The notes under the pieces: generated by a model
Told to the model about the DNA's origin: nothing
Database searches by the model: none
Seen by the model: the letters and a program-made list of their open reading frames with translations, nothing else
Assembly: GCF_025717005.1 (NCBI RefSeq)
Contig: NZ_JAOVZU010000004.1
Location: forward strand, 310,001-374,000
Origin: Actinotalea endophytica
GTDB taxonomy: Bacteria > Actinomycetota > Actinomycetes > Actinomycetales > Cellulomonadaceae
DNA length: 64,000 nucleotides
Reading direction: 5' to 3'
Part shown: piece by piece, positions 15,588 to 23,263 of the stretch
Layout of the letters: each line of letters begins with the position of its first letter
How positions within the stretch are numbered: position 1 is the stretch's first letter
Position numbers and translations under genes: made by a program

Positions 15588-17477
15588 TCAGAGGTTCATG
15601 GCGTACGTGTACGCCTCGAAGACCGCGTCCTGGATGATCCGCGGCTGGACGCAGTCCCCGACCATCACGGTCTCGGGGGTGATGCCGTACAGGGCGTGCG
15701 CCTGCTCGCGGCGGGGACGCATGCCGACGCTGATGACCACGTCGTCGGCCGGGATCGAACGCACGGCGCCATCGCTGGTGACGACGTCGACGCTGCCCGA
15801 GCCGATCGACGCGCAGGTGGTCTCGAACAGGAACTCGAGCGTGACAGCCTTCTCGAGCTTCTGCCGCAGACCCTCGCGATACAGGGAGTTGCCCTGCGGG
15901 GCCCACCGTGTGCCCAGCTCGATCATCGTCACGTCCCGTCCGGAGAGCGTCGCGAGCTCGAGCCCGATCTCGGTCCCGATGGACCCGGCGCCGACGATCG
16001 CCACCTGCTTGCCGAGCACGGCCTCGCGATCGATCGCCCCGGTCCCGGTGTGGACGTGCGGCAGGTCGGCACCGGGGATGGGCGGCACGTGCTCGGTGGC
16101 GCCGAGCGCGAGGACCAGGGCGTCGGGCCGCAGCGAGCGGACCACGTCGGGCGTCGCCTCGCATCCCAGACGGACGTCCACGACGCTCCGCTCGACCGTG
16201 CGCCGCAGATACTCCAGGTAGGCGCGGATGTCCTGCTTGTAGTGCTCCTTGGCCACCCACCGCAGCTGGCCGCCCAGCTCGTCGGCCTGCTCGAGCAGGA
16301 CGACGTCGTGCCCGCGCTCGGCGGCGGTGACCGCGGCGACGATCCCGGCGGGACCACCGCCCACCACGACCACTCGCTTCGCGTCCGGCGCCGGGGTCAG
16401 CCGCCGCGGCACGAACGACTCGTTCCAGAACCGCGCGTTGACCGAGCAGCCGACCTTCTTGCGCTCGGTGGAGATGTGGTAGCACTGCAGGCACCGGATG
16501 CACGGGACGATCTCGTCCGCGCGGCCCTCCTGGGCCTTGCGCGGCCAGTCGGGATCCGCGACGAGCGGGCGGCCGAGCGCGACCAGGTCCACGACGCCCG
16601 AGGCCAGCAGGTCCTCGGCCTCGTCGGGGTTCATGATCGCGCCCACCACGGCAACCGGGATGCCCACCCGCTGCCGGACCGCGGCCGCCCACGGCGCGTT
16701 CGGCATGTGGTCCTCGAAGTTGGTGGTGGCCATGTGCACGTTGCCCTGGATGCCGATGTCCACCCCTGCGCTGATCTGCACGGCGTCGATGAACGGCTCG
16801 GCCATCACGATGAACTCGAGCACGTCGGCGAACTCGATCGAGTTGTCCATGAACTCGTAGGCGCTGATCCGCATGTCGACGGGGAACCGCGGGCCGACGG
16901 CCTCCCGCACGGCCTGCAGGATCTGCAGCGGGAACCGGGCCCGATTCGCCAGCGACCCCCCGTACCGGTCGGTGCGGTGGTTCGTGCGCGGCGACAGGAA
17001 CTGCGCCGGCAGCCACCCGTGCCCGAAGTGCAGGAACACCATGTCGAACCCGAGCTCCTGGGCCTCCCGGGCACGTTCGCCGAACATCCCGGCCACCGCG
17101 GCCATGTCGTCCTCGGTCATGCCGCGCACCGGCAACCCGTCGGCGCGGACCAGGTCGACCGGCCCGCGCGCGAACTCGTGCGCACGGGCGTGCTGTCCGC
17201 CGTGGAAGATCTCGATCGACGCGCGGGCACCCGCCTGGTGCACCTTGAGCACGCGACGGCGGGTCTCCTCGCGCTGGTACTTCGCGAACGCGTCGGCCTC
17301 GTCCGCGCTCGCGTAGCTCGAGTGACCAGGCTCGACGATCGCGTGCCCCGCGATGACGATCCCGGCGCCGCCGAGCGCCTTGTCCTCGAAGAAGTCGCCG
17401 GTCGGCGTGGCGACGATGCGGTTCTTGGTGATCATCCCGTTGATCGTCAGCGGGCTGAAGAGTGTCGGGTACTGCAC
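15588..17477 (-). CDS. Old-Yellow-Enzyme-family FMN/FAD/4Fe-4S oxidoreductase (2,4-dienoyl-CoA-reductase-like)
   Basis: A 629-residue multidomain flavoenzyme. Residues 1-~340 form the FMN-binding TIM barrel with HFGHGWLPAQFLSP and TDRYGGSLANR. A 4Fe-4S site follows with Cys326, Cys329, Cys332 and Cys344 (CIRCLQC then VGCS). The FAD/NAD(P)H domains carry VVVGGGPAG (from 370) and a second VAIVGAGSIGTE. Relatives reduce activated C=C bonds or take part in bile-acid, flavonoid or C-glycoside conversions. It sits between the PTS IIBC and IIA genes. It may therefore act on the aglycone or on an oxidised sugar derivative of the PTS substrate (inference). The start is GTG with an AGGAGG ribosome site. 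Confidence 0.9.
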   Translation of the reverse strand: MQYPTLFSPLTINGMITKNRIVATPTGDFFEDKALGGAGIVIAGHAIVEPGHSSYASADEADAFAKYQREETRRRVLKVHQAGARASIEIFHGGQHARAHEFARGPVDLVRADGLPVRGMTEDDMAAVAGMFGERAREAQELGFDMVFLHFGHGWLPAQFLSPRTNHRTDRYGGSLANRARFPLQILQAVREAVGPRFPVDMRISAYEFMDNSIEFADVLEFIVMAEPFIDAVQISAGVDIGIQGNVHMATTNFEDHMPNAPWAAAVRQRVGIPVAVVGAIMNPDEAEDLLASGVVDLVALGRPLVADPDWPRKAQEGRADEIVPCIRCLQCYHISTERKKVGCSVNARFWNESFVPRRLTPAPDAKRVVVVGGGPAGIVAAVTAAERGHDVVLLEQADELGGQLRWVAKEHYKQDIRAYLEYLRRTVERSVVDVRLGCEATPDVVRSLRPDALVLALGATEHVPPIPGADLPHVHTGTGAIDREAVLGKQVAIVGAGSIGTEIGLELATLSGRDVTMIELGTRWAPQGNSLYREGLRQKLEKAVTLEFLFETTCASIGSGSVDVVTSDGAVRSIPADDVVISVGMRPRREQAHALYGITPETVMVGDCVQPRIIQDAVFEAYTYAMNL

Positions 17478-17500
17478 GGGTCCTCCTGGCACCGGGCGGG

Positions 17501-17534
17501 CCGGGAGGGGCCGCCGCCGGGCGGCCCCTCCCGG
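17501..17534 (-). terminator. strong hairpin between PTS IIBC and the flavin reductase gene
   Basis: A perfect 15-bp stem: CCGGGAGGGGCCGCC at 17501-17515 pairs with its complement at 17520-17534 around a 4-nt loop. It starts 5 nt after the IIBC stop codon and has no T-tract. It may act as an intrinsic attenuator or mRNA 3' stabiliser, lowering expression of the downstream reductase, IIA and antiterminator genes relative to IIBC. Confidence 0.65.
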
Positions 17535-17539
17535 TGCGG

Positions 17540-18961
17540 TCACGACTGGGTCACCAGCTCCCGTTCGACCGGCTCGACCCGCGACCGCCTGCGGCGCGCG
17601 CCGAGCTCGGTGAGATAGGTGACGGCGAACGCCGTCGCGATCGTGACGGCGACCGCGAGGAAGTACGGCGCCGCCTTCGGCGAGGACAGGAACGCGGGCG
17701 ACCCGATCAGACCGGTGAACGCGAACGCCGTGATGTAGACGTTGAAGATGCCGCAGACCAGGCCGCCGGCGAGACCACCGACGGTCACCGCGATGAAGTA
17801 CCGCTTCGCCTTGACGATCACACCGAAGATGCCCGGCTCGGTGATGCCGGCCACGGCGTTGACGAACGCGGCTGAGCCGGCGACCGTGCGGGTCGGGCGG
17901 TCACGCGAGATCAGGAAGACCGCGAGCAGCACGCCGAGCACGGCGTAGTTGCCCATCCCACCGGCGGCGAGCGAGTACTCCTTGCCCTGGTCGGCGAGGA
18001 TCGCGAGCTGGATCGGCAGCACCAGCCAGTGCACGCCGAACATGATCACGTAGATGAAGAAGCCGCCGAAGAGCAGGCTCAGCAGGATCGGGTAGTCGAC
18101 CAGCCAGTTGTAGGCGTTCGCGATGCCGTCGGCGAACCAGAAGCCGATCGGGCCGAACACCAGCAGCGTGGCCGGCACCATGACCAGCAGTGAGATGACC
18201 GGGACGAGGAGCAGCTGGGTCATCTGCGGCAGGACCTTCTTCAGGCCGCGCTCGAGGTAGCCGAACACCCACATCGCCACGAGGATCGGCACGACGGTGC
18301 CGCCGAACGCCTGACCGATGAACGGGATCCCGAGGAAGTCGAGGTGCTCACCGGTCACGTTGATCGCGGTGAGGTTCGGCTCGAGCAGGGCGGCACCGAT
18401 CGTGGCACCCACGTAGGGGTTGGCCCCGAACCGCTTGGCGGCCGTGAACGCGAGCAGGATCGGGAAGAAGTAGATCACCGCGTTGCCGGCCGCGGCGAGG
18501 ATCGCGTAGGTGTTCGAGTCCGTGGCGATCCAGCCGTAGTTGGCCGAGATCGCGAGCAGGCCCTTGATGATGCCGACCGACGCGAGCAGCGGGATGTACG
18601 GGGTGAAGATCGCGGAGATCGTGGCCAGGAGCCGGTCGAGGAGGGATGCCTTGACGGTGACCGGCTCGACCGGCGCAGCCGCGACATCCGCGTCGTCGTC
18701 GGCCTGTCCGCCTCCGGGCACACCGGGAACCGCGACCACGGCGTCGTAGACCTTGGGCACGTGCGTGCCGATGATCACCTGGAACAGGCCCTGCGCCTCG
18801 AAGGCGCCGACCGCGCCGTCCAGACCTTGGACCACGTCCTTGTCGGCCTTGGCCGGGTCCCGCAGCTGGAACCTGAGCCGCGTCGCGCAGTGCGTCACCG
18901 ACGCGATGTTCTCGGGGCCACCGACCGCGGCGACCACCTGCTCGGCGAAGTTGTCGTTCAT
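17540..18961 (-). CDS. PTS beta-glucoside/sucrose-type EIIBC permease
   Basis: A 473-residue sugar phosphotransferase permease. The IIB domain occupies about residues 1-85, with phospho-Cys25 in SVTHCATRLRF. The IIC domain has about ten membrane segments and includes the conserved AGITEPGIFGV motif of the glucose/sucrose/beta-glucoside family. It imports and phosphorylates a sugar or glycoside using phosphate from the separate IIA. It is the first gene of its operon, behind a 320-nt leader with an antiterminator site, which indicates control by the BglG/LicT protein. No phospho-beta-glucosidase (GH1 or GH4) gene accompanies it in the operon, which is unusual. Confidence 0.93.
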   Translation of the reverse strand: MNDNFAEQVVAAVGGPENIASVTHCATRLRFQLRDPAKADKDVVQGLDGAVGAFEAQGLFQVIIGTHVPKVYDAVVAVPGVPGGGQADDDADVAAAPVEPVTVKASLLDRLLATISAIFTPYIPLLASVGIIKGLLAISANYGWIATDSNTYAILAAAGNAVIYFFPILLAFTAAKRFGANPYVGATIGAALLEPNLTAINVTGEHLDFLGIPFIGQAFGGTVVPILVAMWVFGYLERGLKKVLPQMTQLLLVPVISLLVMVPATLLVFGPIGFWFADGIANAYNWLVDYPILLSLLFGGFFIYVIMFGVHWLVLPIQLAILADQGKEYSLAAGGMGNYAVLGVLLAVFLISRDRPTRTVAGSAAFVNAVAGITEPGIFGVIVKAKRYFIAVTVGGLAGGLVCGIFNVYITAFAFTGLIGSPAFLSSPKAAPYFLAVAVTIATAFAVTYLTELGARRRRSRVEPVERELVTQS

Positions 18962-19196
18962 GACCGTCCCTTCTCGGCCGGGAACGTCGGCGTCCCGGCG
19001 GCGGAAAGTGCTGGCGGTGCTGGACGGCGTCCGCGTCCCCGGCAGGGTGCCGAGGGCGCGCGGCGCCGCACCGGACGATCGGTCGACATGCCGCGGGCGC
19101 AGCGGAGCAGCGGGGCTGCTGAGATTCCTGCCACCTGGCACTCTCCCGTTCCTGGACCGCCGCGGTCTCAGGAGGGGGGATACCCGAACCCGCGCG

Positions 19197-19210
19197 ACGG
19201 ACACGTCCGT
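19197..19210 (-). terminator. candidate leader terminator hairpin downstream of the RAT
   Basis: A palindromic ACGGAC-N2-GTCCGT element, flanked on the minus strand by CCCG and CGGG arms, lies 13 nt downstream of the RAT end. In the LicT/SacY paradigm the RAT overlaps and competes with such a terminator. There is no T-run here, so if it terminates it is the GC-rich actinobacterial kind. Exact alternative pairing needs a folding calculation. Confidence 0.4.
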
Positions 19211-19222
19211 GCACCGGGCCCC

Positions 19223-19253
19223 AGGTCTAGCCTCGTCTGCGAGTCACTTCCCC
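19223..19253 (-). promoter_or_regulatory. RAT (ribonucleic antiterminator) for the BglG/LicT protein
   Basis: Read on the minus strand, this 31-nt element starts GG, has GTGACT at positions 7-12, and ends AGGCTAGACCT. I align it with the recalled sacB-type RAT of the same length. The key blocks match without gaps: GG, then GTxACT, then AGGCxAGACCT. The 5' GG and 3' CC are placed to pair as the stem base. It lies 27-57 nt downstream of the predicted transcription start and upstream of IIBC. Confidence 0.75.
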
Positions 19254-19264
19254 AGATGGCCAAG

Positions 19265-19279
19265 CGAAGCTGTGCTTCG
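19265..19279 (-). other. small leader hairpin
   Basis: CGAAGC and GCTTCG arms (6 bp, perfect) around a 3-nt loop lie immediately after the predicted transcription start and before the RAT. It may stabilise the 5' end of the leader RNA. Confidence 0.35.
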
Positions 19280-19286
19280 GCGAGGG

Positions 19287-19315
19287 ATTATTCGCGGGAT
19301 CGGCGGCGGCGTCAA
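19287..19315 (-). promoter_or_regulatory. near-consensus promoter of the PTS operon
   Basis: On the minus strand, TTGACG (19310-19315) and AATAAT (19287-19292) are separated by exactly 17 nt. This is the best -35/-10 match in the region and an AT-rich island in very GC-rich DNA. Transcription would start near 19280 and run through the RAT into IIBC. Confidence 0.7.
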
Positions 19316-19390
19316 GGATCGGCACTGACACGTCGCGTCGTTCGGCACGGAACGACCACCACCGACGACCCCGAGGTGCCGGGCGTCCGG

Positions 19391-19690
19391 TCACCCGTAG
19401 CGGTACTCGACGCCCATCGTCGGCCGCGGGTACGCCCAGGTCGCGACCGCGCGGCCACCCGCCACGATCCGGCAGGTGCCGCACTCGAGGCAGCCGGCGT
19501 AGTCGAACGTGGGTTCGCCGGCCTCGTCGACCTTGTACAGCGCGGCGGGGCAGACCCTGACGAGCTCGGCGAACTCGATCGGGTCGGGGTGCTCGGCGAT
19601 CGTGATGTGGGCGTGCTCCTCGTCCACCTCGTACCGGTTCCGGCCGAGGTACTCCTCGATGCTGACGGTGGTCGGACGCGGAGTGCTCAC
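19391..19690 (-). CDS. fixX: ferredoxin-like protein FixX
   Basis: A 99-residue ferredoxin-like protein. It has the VCPAALYK motif and then a GCLECGTCR cluster, and ends WAYPRPTMGVEYRYG, which closely matches my recollection of FixX of the E. coli carnitine system. It takes electrons from the FixAB flavoprotein via FixC and hands them on to CaiA. The GTG start (19690) overlaps the fixC stop by 4 bp (GTGA). It is the last gene of the cai/fix-like operon. The first cluster is reduced to a single visible Cys (VCP), as is usual for FixX, so it probably holds one Fe-S centre. Confidence 0.92.
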   Translation of the reverse strand: MSTPRPTTVSIEEYLGRNRYEVDEEHAHITIAEHPDPIEFAELVRVCPAALYKVDEAGEPTFDYAGCLECGTCRIVAGGRAVATWAYPRPTMGVEYRYG

Positions 19691-20973
19691 AGCGATCTCA
19701 TCCCCTTGACCAGGTCCTTCGCGACGTTCAGGTAGCCGGTGCGCTTGACGATCGGTGGGACCGCCTTCGCCAGCGGCCGCATCGGGGTGCCGTCGACCAG
19801 GAACAGCTCGCGCATCACGTCGCGCGCGAGGTCCGGGTAGTCGCGGAAGACCCGTGGCGTGCTCTCCATGAAGTGCGGGAACCGGCGCAGCGTGCGCAGG
19901 TCCCGCAGCACGAAGCTGTCCTCGAGCGCTGCCCGATAGCCCGCCAGGCCCTCGGCCGAGGTGTCCCCCGCGTCCAGCGCGGCGGCGGCGCTGCGTCCGG
20001 CCTGCTGCCCGGCCGCGAGCGCGAGGTCCATCCCGCGCACGGTGTACCCGGCGTTGACGCACATCAACGCGGACTCGCCGGCGAGCAGCACGCCGTCGCC
20101 GACCAGCGGCGGCAGCGCGTCGTAGCCGCCCTCGGCCACGAGGTGGCCGGAGTGCTCGACGACGGTCCCGCCCTCGAGGATCGGCGCGACGGCGGGGTGC
20201 CGCGTGAACTCCTCGAGCAGCTGGTAGATGGGTGTCTCGGACTCCATCAGGTCGCTGACCGTCGCGACGATGCCGACCGAGATCGTGTCCCGGTTCGTGT
20301 AGAGGAAGCCGCCGCCCACCCGTCCGTGGGTCGCGTCCCCGACGAAGAGCCAGGCCATGCCGTCGCCGTCGGCGCACATCGCCCGGTCGGAGATCACCGT
20401 CTCCGGGAGCTCGACGACGTGCTTGACGCCGACCGCGACCTGGTCCGGGCGGGGCCTGGGCGCGCCGACGGCCTGCGGCACGAGCAACGAGTTGACCCCG
20501 TCGCAGAGCAGCACGACGTCCGCGGTGATCTCGTCGTCACCGGCGCGGACACCGGTCACCCGGTCGCCGTCCTTGAGCAGCTCCTCGACCGCGATGCCGT
20601 TGATGTACTCGGCACCGGCGCCCTCGGCCTGCTCGGCCAGCCAGGGGTCGAACCGGGCACGCAGGACCGACCAGGACTCGTACCGCTCGTCGCGCATCAG
20701 CTCGTCGGTGACGTCGAGGGTCGTCGCGGAGTCGGCGGAGAGCAGGGAGACCCGCTCCCGCACGATCCGGCGCTCGAGCGGTGCGGACCCGGCGTCGTCC
20801 GGGAACAGCGCGCGCAGGGCGTGCAGGTAGAGCCGGCCGCCCGAGACGTTCTTCGCCCCGCTGGTGGTACCGCGCTCGATCACGAGCACGCTCTTGCCGG
20901 CCTTCGCCAGCTCGTAGGCGGCCGCCGGTCCGGCGCAGCCCGAGCCGACGACGATGGCGTCGAAGTCAGCCAC
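19687..20973 (-). CDS. fixC: electron-transfer flavoprotein-quinone oxidoreductase FixC
   Basis: A 428-residue FAD protein, the same length as E. coli FixC as I recall it. The N-terminal FAD-binding motif is VVGSGCAGPAAAYELAKAG (8-26). GLAYxNRDTISVGIV-like and ALMCVNAGYTVRGMDLALA blocks (the second near residue 310) are typical of ETF-QO relatives. It links ETF (FixAB) to FixX and possibly to the quinone pool. The gene is 48 nt downstream of an MFS gene and is coupled to fixX. The operon context with caiA/B/C homologues supports a role in reducing an enoyl-CoA. Confidence 0.92.
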   Translation of the reverse strand: MADFDAIVVGSGCAGPAAAYELAKAGKSVLVIERGTTSGAKNVSGGRLYLHALRALFPDDAGSAPLERRIVRERVSLLSADSATTLDVTDELMRDERYESWSVLRARFDPWLAEQAEGAGAEYINGIAVEELLKDGDRVTGVRAGDDEITADVVLLCDGVNSLLVPQAVGAPRPRPDQVAVGVKHVVELPETVISDRAMCADGDGMAWLFVGDATHGRVGGGFLYTNRDTISVGIVATVSDLMESETPIYQLLEEFTRHPAVAPILEGGTVVEHSGHLVAEGGYDALPPLVGDGVLLAGESALMCVNAGYTVRGMDLALAAGQQAGRSAAAALDAGDTSAEGLAGYRAALEDSFVLRDLRTLRRFPHFMESTPRVFRDYPDLARDVMRELFLVDGTPMRPLAKAVPPIVKRTGYLNVAKDLVKGMRSL

Positions 20974-20990
20974 GACGCTCCTTTCTGTGC

Positions 20991-21008
20991 GCAGGTCCGC
21001 TGACCTGC
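20991..21008 (-). other. small hairpin between MFS gene and fixC
   Basis: GCAGGTC (20991-20997) and GACCTGC (21002-21008) form a perfect 7-bp stem with a 4-nt loop in the 48-nt gap ahead of fixC. It is too weak to be called a terminator and could modulate mRNA decay. Confidence 0.3.
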
Positions 21009-21021
21009 TCTCGGTGGTGGG

Positions 21022-22356
21022 TCAGCCGGCGCGCAGCGAGCTCGCCTCGGCCAGCGTGAGCCCGCGGGTCTCGGGGGCCATCGCGATCGACAGGACCAGG
21101 CATGCGACCAGCAGCCCCGCGCCGACGAGCATGGTCGGGCCGATCCCGTAGGCGGCCAGGAAGAGCGGCAACCCGTAGGTCGAGACCACGACGCCGATCC
21201 GGCTGATCGCGATCGCCACCCCGACCGCGGTGGCACGCACCTCGGTCGGGAACATCTCGTTCGGGTAGAGCCACTGCAGGATCCCGGGACCGCCGGAGAA
21301 GAACGCGTAGACGCCGAACGCGAGGATGATCACGACGATGCTCGCGCCCGGCCAGATCCCGGGGACGAGCAGACCGAGCGCCATCAGGGCGAGCGAGCCG
21401 ATCAGCAGCGGGCGCCGGCCCATCGAGTTCAGCCAGTACATCGCGGGGACGGTCCCGATCAGGAAGAACAGGCTGACGGCCGCCTCGCCGAGCACCGACA
21501 GGCTCCCCTCGCCCAACCCGAACGCCGCGATGATCGACGGCCCGAAGGTGTACATCGCGTACATCGGGACCACCTGGCACAGGATCAGCAGCCCGAGGTA
21601 GACGATCCGGCCGAGGTAGCCCTGCCGGAACACCGCACCGAAGCCGGCCGGAGCAGGCTCCGGCGCGTCCAGCTCGACGTGCTCGCCGAAGACCTTCGCC
21701 ATGACCTCGCGGGCCTTGTCGACCTGCCCGCGCTGGGCGAGCCAGCGCGGGGACTCCGGGATGTCGTGCCGGCCGATGAGCAGAGCGACGCACGGCACCA
21801 GCGCGCTGCCGAGCATCCACCGCCACCCGCCGTCGACCGAGTACAGGGCGAAGCCCACGAAGGCGGCCGCCGTCGCGCCGAGGTACCAGGCCGCGGAGAC
21901 CACGCCCATCGCGATCGCCCGCTCGCTGCGCGGTGAGAACTCCGCGATCAGCGACGTCGCGATCGGGTAGTCCGCGCCGATGAAGAAGCCGAGCAGCAGC
22001 CGCAGCACGATCAGCTGCCACGCCGCGCCGACGAAGCACGCGGCGAGCGAGACCACGCCGATCGCCGACACGTCGAGGATGAACATGGTCCGCCGACCGA
22101 GCGCATCGGTGAGCCGACCCCCGACGAGCGAGCCGAAGAAGATGCCCGCGAGTGCCGCCGCACCGGTCGCCGCGGTCTGCGCGTCGGTCAGCCCGAGCGC
22201 CGGGGTGAGCTGCACGAGCGCGACGCCGATGATCGACAGCACGTACCCGTCGAGGAACGCCCCGCCGCTGGAGAAGAGGACGATCTTCTTCACGAAGCGG
22301 GTGGTCTGCGCGTCGTCGATGAGACGGCGCGTCGCCGCCCGGTCGGCTACTTCCAT
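21022..22356 (-). CDS. MFS transporter, sugar/organic-acid porter type (first of two in the cai/fix operon)
   Basis: A 444-residue, 12-helix major facilitator. Loop 2-3 reads GGRLTDALGRRTMFI and the central loop RHDIPESPRWLAQRGQVDKA, both signatures of the sugar/aromatic-acid porter groups. WLYPNEMFPTEVRATAVG precedes helix 11. In this operon it probably carries the unsaturated acid, carnitine-like substrate or product, standing in for CaiT (inference). The chosen ATG 22356 overlaps the MaoC-like gene by 10 bp. Upstream in-frame sequence is the end of that gene, so an earlier start is unlikely. Confidence 0.9.
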   Translation of the reverse strand: MEVADRAATRRLIDDAQTTRFVKKIVLFSSGGAFLDGYVLSIIGVALVQLTPALGLTDAQTAATGAAALAGIFFGSLVGGRLTDALGRRTMFILDVSAIGVVSLAACFVGAAWQLIVLRLLLGFFIGADYPIATSLIAEFSPRSERAIAMGVVSAAWYLGATAAAFVGFALYSVDGGWRWMLGSALVPCVALLIGRHDIPESPRWLAQRGQVDKAREVMAKVFGEHVELDAPEPAPAGFGAVFRQGYLGRIVYLGLLILCQVVPMYAMYTFGPSIIAAFGLGEGSLSVLGEAAVSLFFLIGTVPAMYWLNSMGRRPLLIGSLALMALGLLVPGIWPGASIVVIILAFGVYAFFSGGPGILQWLYPNEMFPTEVRATAVGVAIAISRIGVVVSTYGLPLFLAAYGIGPTMLVGAGLLVACLVLSIAMAPETRGLTLAEASSLRAG

Positions 22357-23219
22357 TCGATGACGCCCCAGTTGAGGTGCGGCTTGGCGGCCGGCGCGTC
22401 GGTGTCGACGAGGCGGAAGCGGGCCTCGTGGTCGCCGACCTGCCACAGCTGGGTGGACAGCGTCGAGCCGGGGTGCACGGGCGAGGTGATCCGGGTCTTG
22501 AACCGGGTCAGCCGCTCGGGCTCGCCCGGGATGAAGGTGCGGATGAAGTGGCGCATGACCACGCCCGCGTAGCTGATCGCGTGCAGGATGGGCCGCGGCT
22601 CGCCGTTCTCGGCGGCGTAGTCCCAGTCGATGTGCTGCGGGTGGAAGTCGCCGGACAGGCGGTAGATGAGGGCCTGGTTCTCCGGGATGGTCTCGACGAC
22701 CTCCGCGTCGGGCTCGCGGTCGGGCATCTCGACGACGTCCTTGGGCGCGGCCGGGCCGCCCCAGCCGCCGTCGTAGATCAGGCAGTCCCAGGACTCGTTG
22801 GTCAGCAGCAGGGTGCCGTCGGAGTCGTAGGTGTCGCCGATGTGCTGGGCGAGCAGGCCCTTGCCCTCGCCGCGGTCGTACAGCCCCTCGAGCCGGACCA
22901 TGGTCGAGACGCGGTCGCTGAGCCGGGTGATCGGCTGGTGGAACCGGAGGTCGAAGCCCCAGTGCAGCGAGCCGGCGTAGTTGTAGCCGTAGTCGATGGT
23001 CCGGGTGACCTCGGAGTCGACGATGAGCATCGCGCCGAACATCGGCAGCACCTTCAGGCTCGGGTCCCGCTCGTCGTGCTCGTTGAGGTAGACGAGGTCG
23101 TCCTTGCCGTCGATGCCGGCCCCGCAGCCGAGCGCGAACAGCTCGAGGTCGCGGAACGTGTAGTCCCGCACGAACGGGCCGAAGGTCTGGCCCACCATCT
23201 CGGTCTGGATCCTGCCCAT
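22347..23219 (-). CDS. MaoC-like (hot-dog) enoyl-CoA hydratase
   Basis: A 290-residue double hot-dog protein. The hydratase-2 active-site motif is visible as RLSGDFHPQHIDWDYA (roughly residues 204-219), with the catalytic Asp and His in SGDxxPxH. PRPILHAISYAGVVMRH follows. The N-terminal half is the non-catalytic FAS1_DH-like domain. Such enzymes add water to trans-2-enoyl-CoA. Lying in a cai/fix operon that lacks a crotonase-type CaiD, it may hydrate the enoyl-CoA intermediate (inference). The ATG overlaps nothing upstream; it follows caiC by 44 nt. Confidence 0.88.
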   Translation of the reverse strand: MGRIQTEMVGQTFGPFVRDYTFRDLELFALGCGAGIDGKDDLVYLNEHDERDPSLKVLPMFGAMLIVDSEVTRTIDYGYNYAGSLHWGFDLRFHQPITRLSDRVSTMVRLEGLYDRGEGKGLLAQHIGDTYDSDGTLLLTNESWDCLIYDGGWGGPAAPKDVVEMPDREPDAEVVETIPENQALIYRLSGDFHPQHIDWDYAAENGEPRPILHAISYAGVVMRHFIRTFIPGEPERLTRFKTRITSPVHPGSTLSTQLWQVGDHEARFRLVDTDAPAAKPHLNWGVIEWK

Positions 23220-23263
23220 CTCGTTGTCTTTCCCTTCATCGGGTCCGCAGCCGTGCGGACGGT

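Larger units (their letters stand above)
18962..19390 (-). other. PTS operon leader and promoter region
   Basis: A 429-nt stretch without a gene, between fixX and the PTS IIBC start. Reading toward IIBC, it holds a near-consensus promoter (19287-19315), a small hairpin (19265-19279), a RAT-like antiterminator (19223-19253) and GC-rich inverted repeats (19197-19210). About 200 nt of GC-rich leader follow, then a GAAGGG ribosome site. Open frames in it show no homology that I recognise. Confidence 0.8.
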
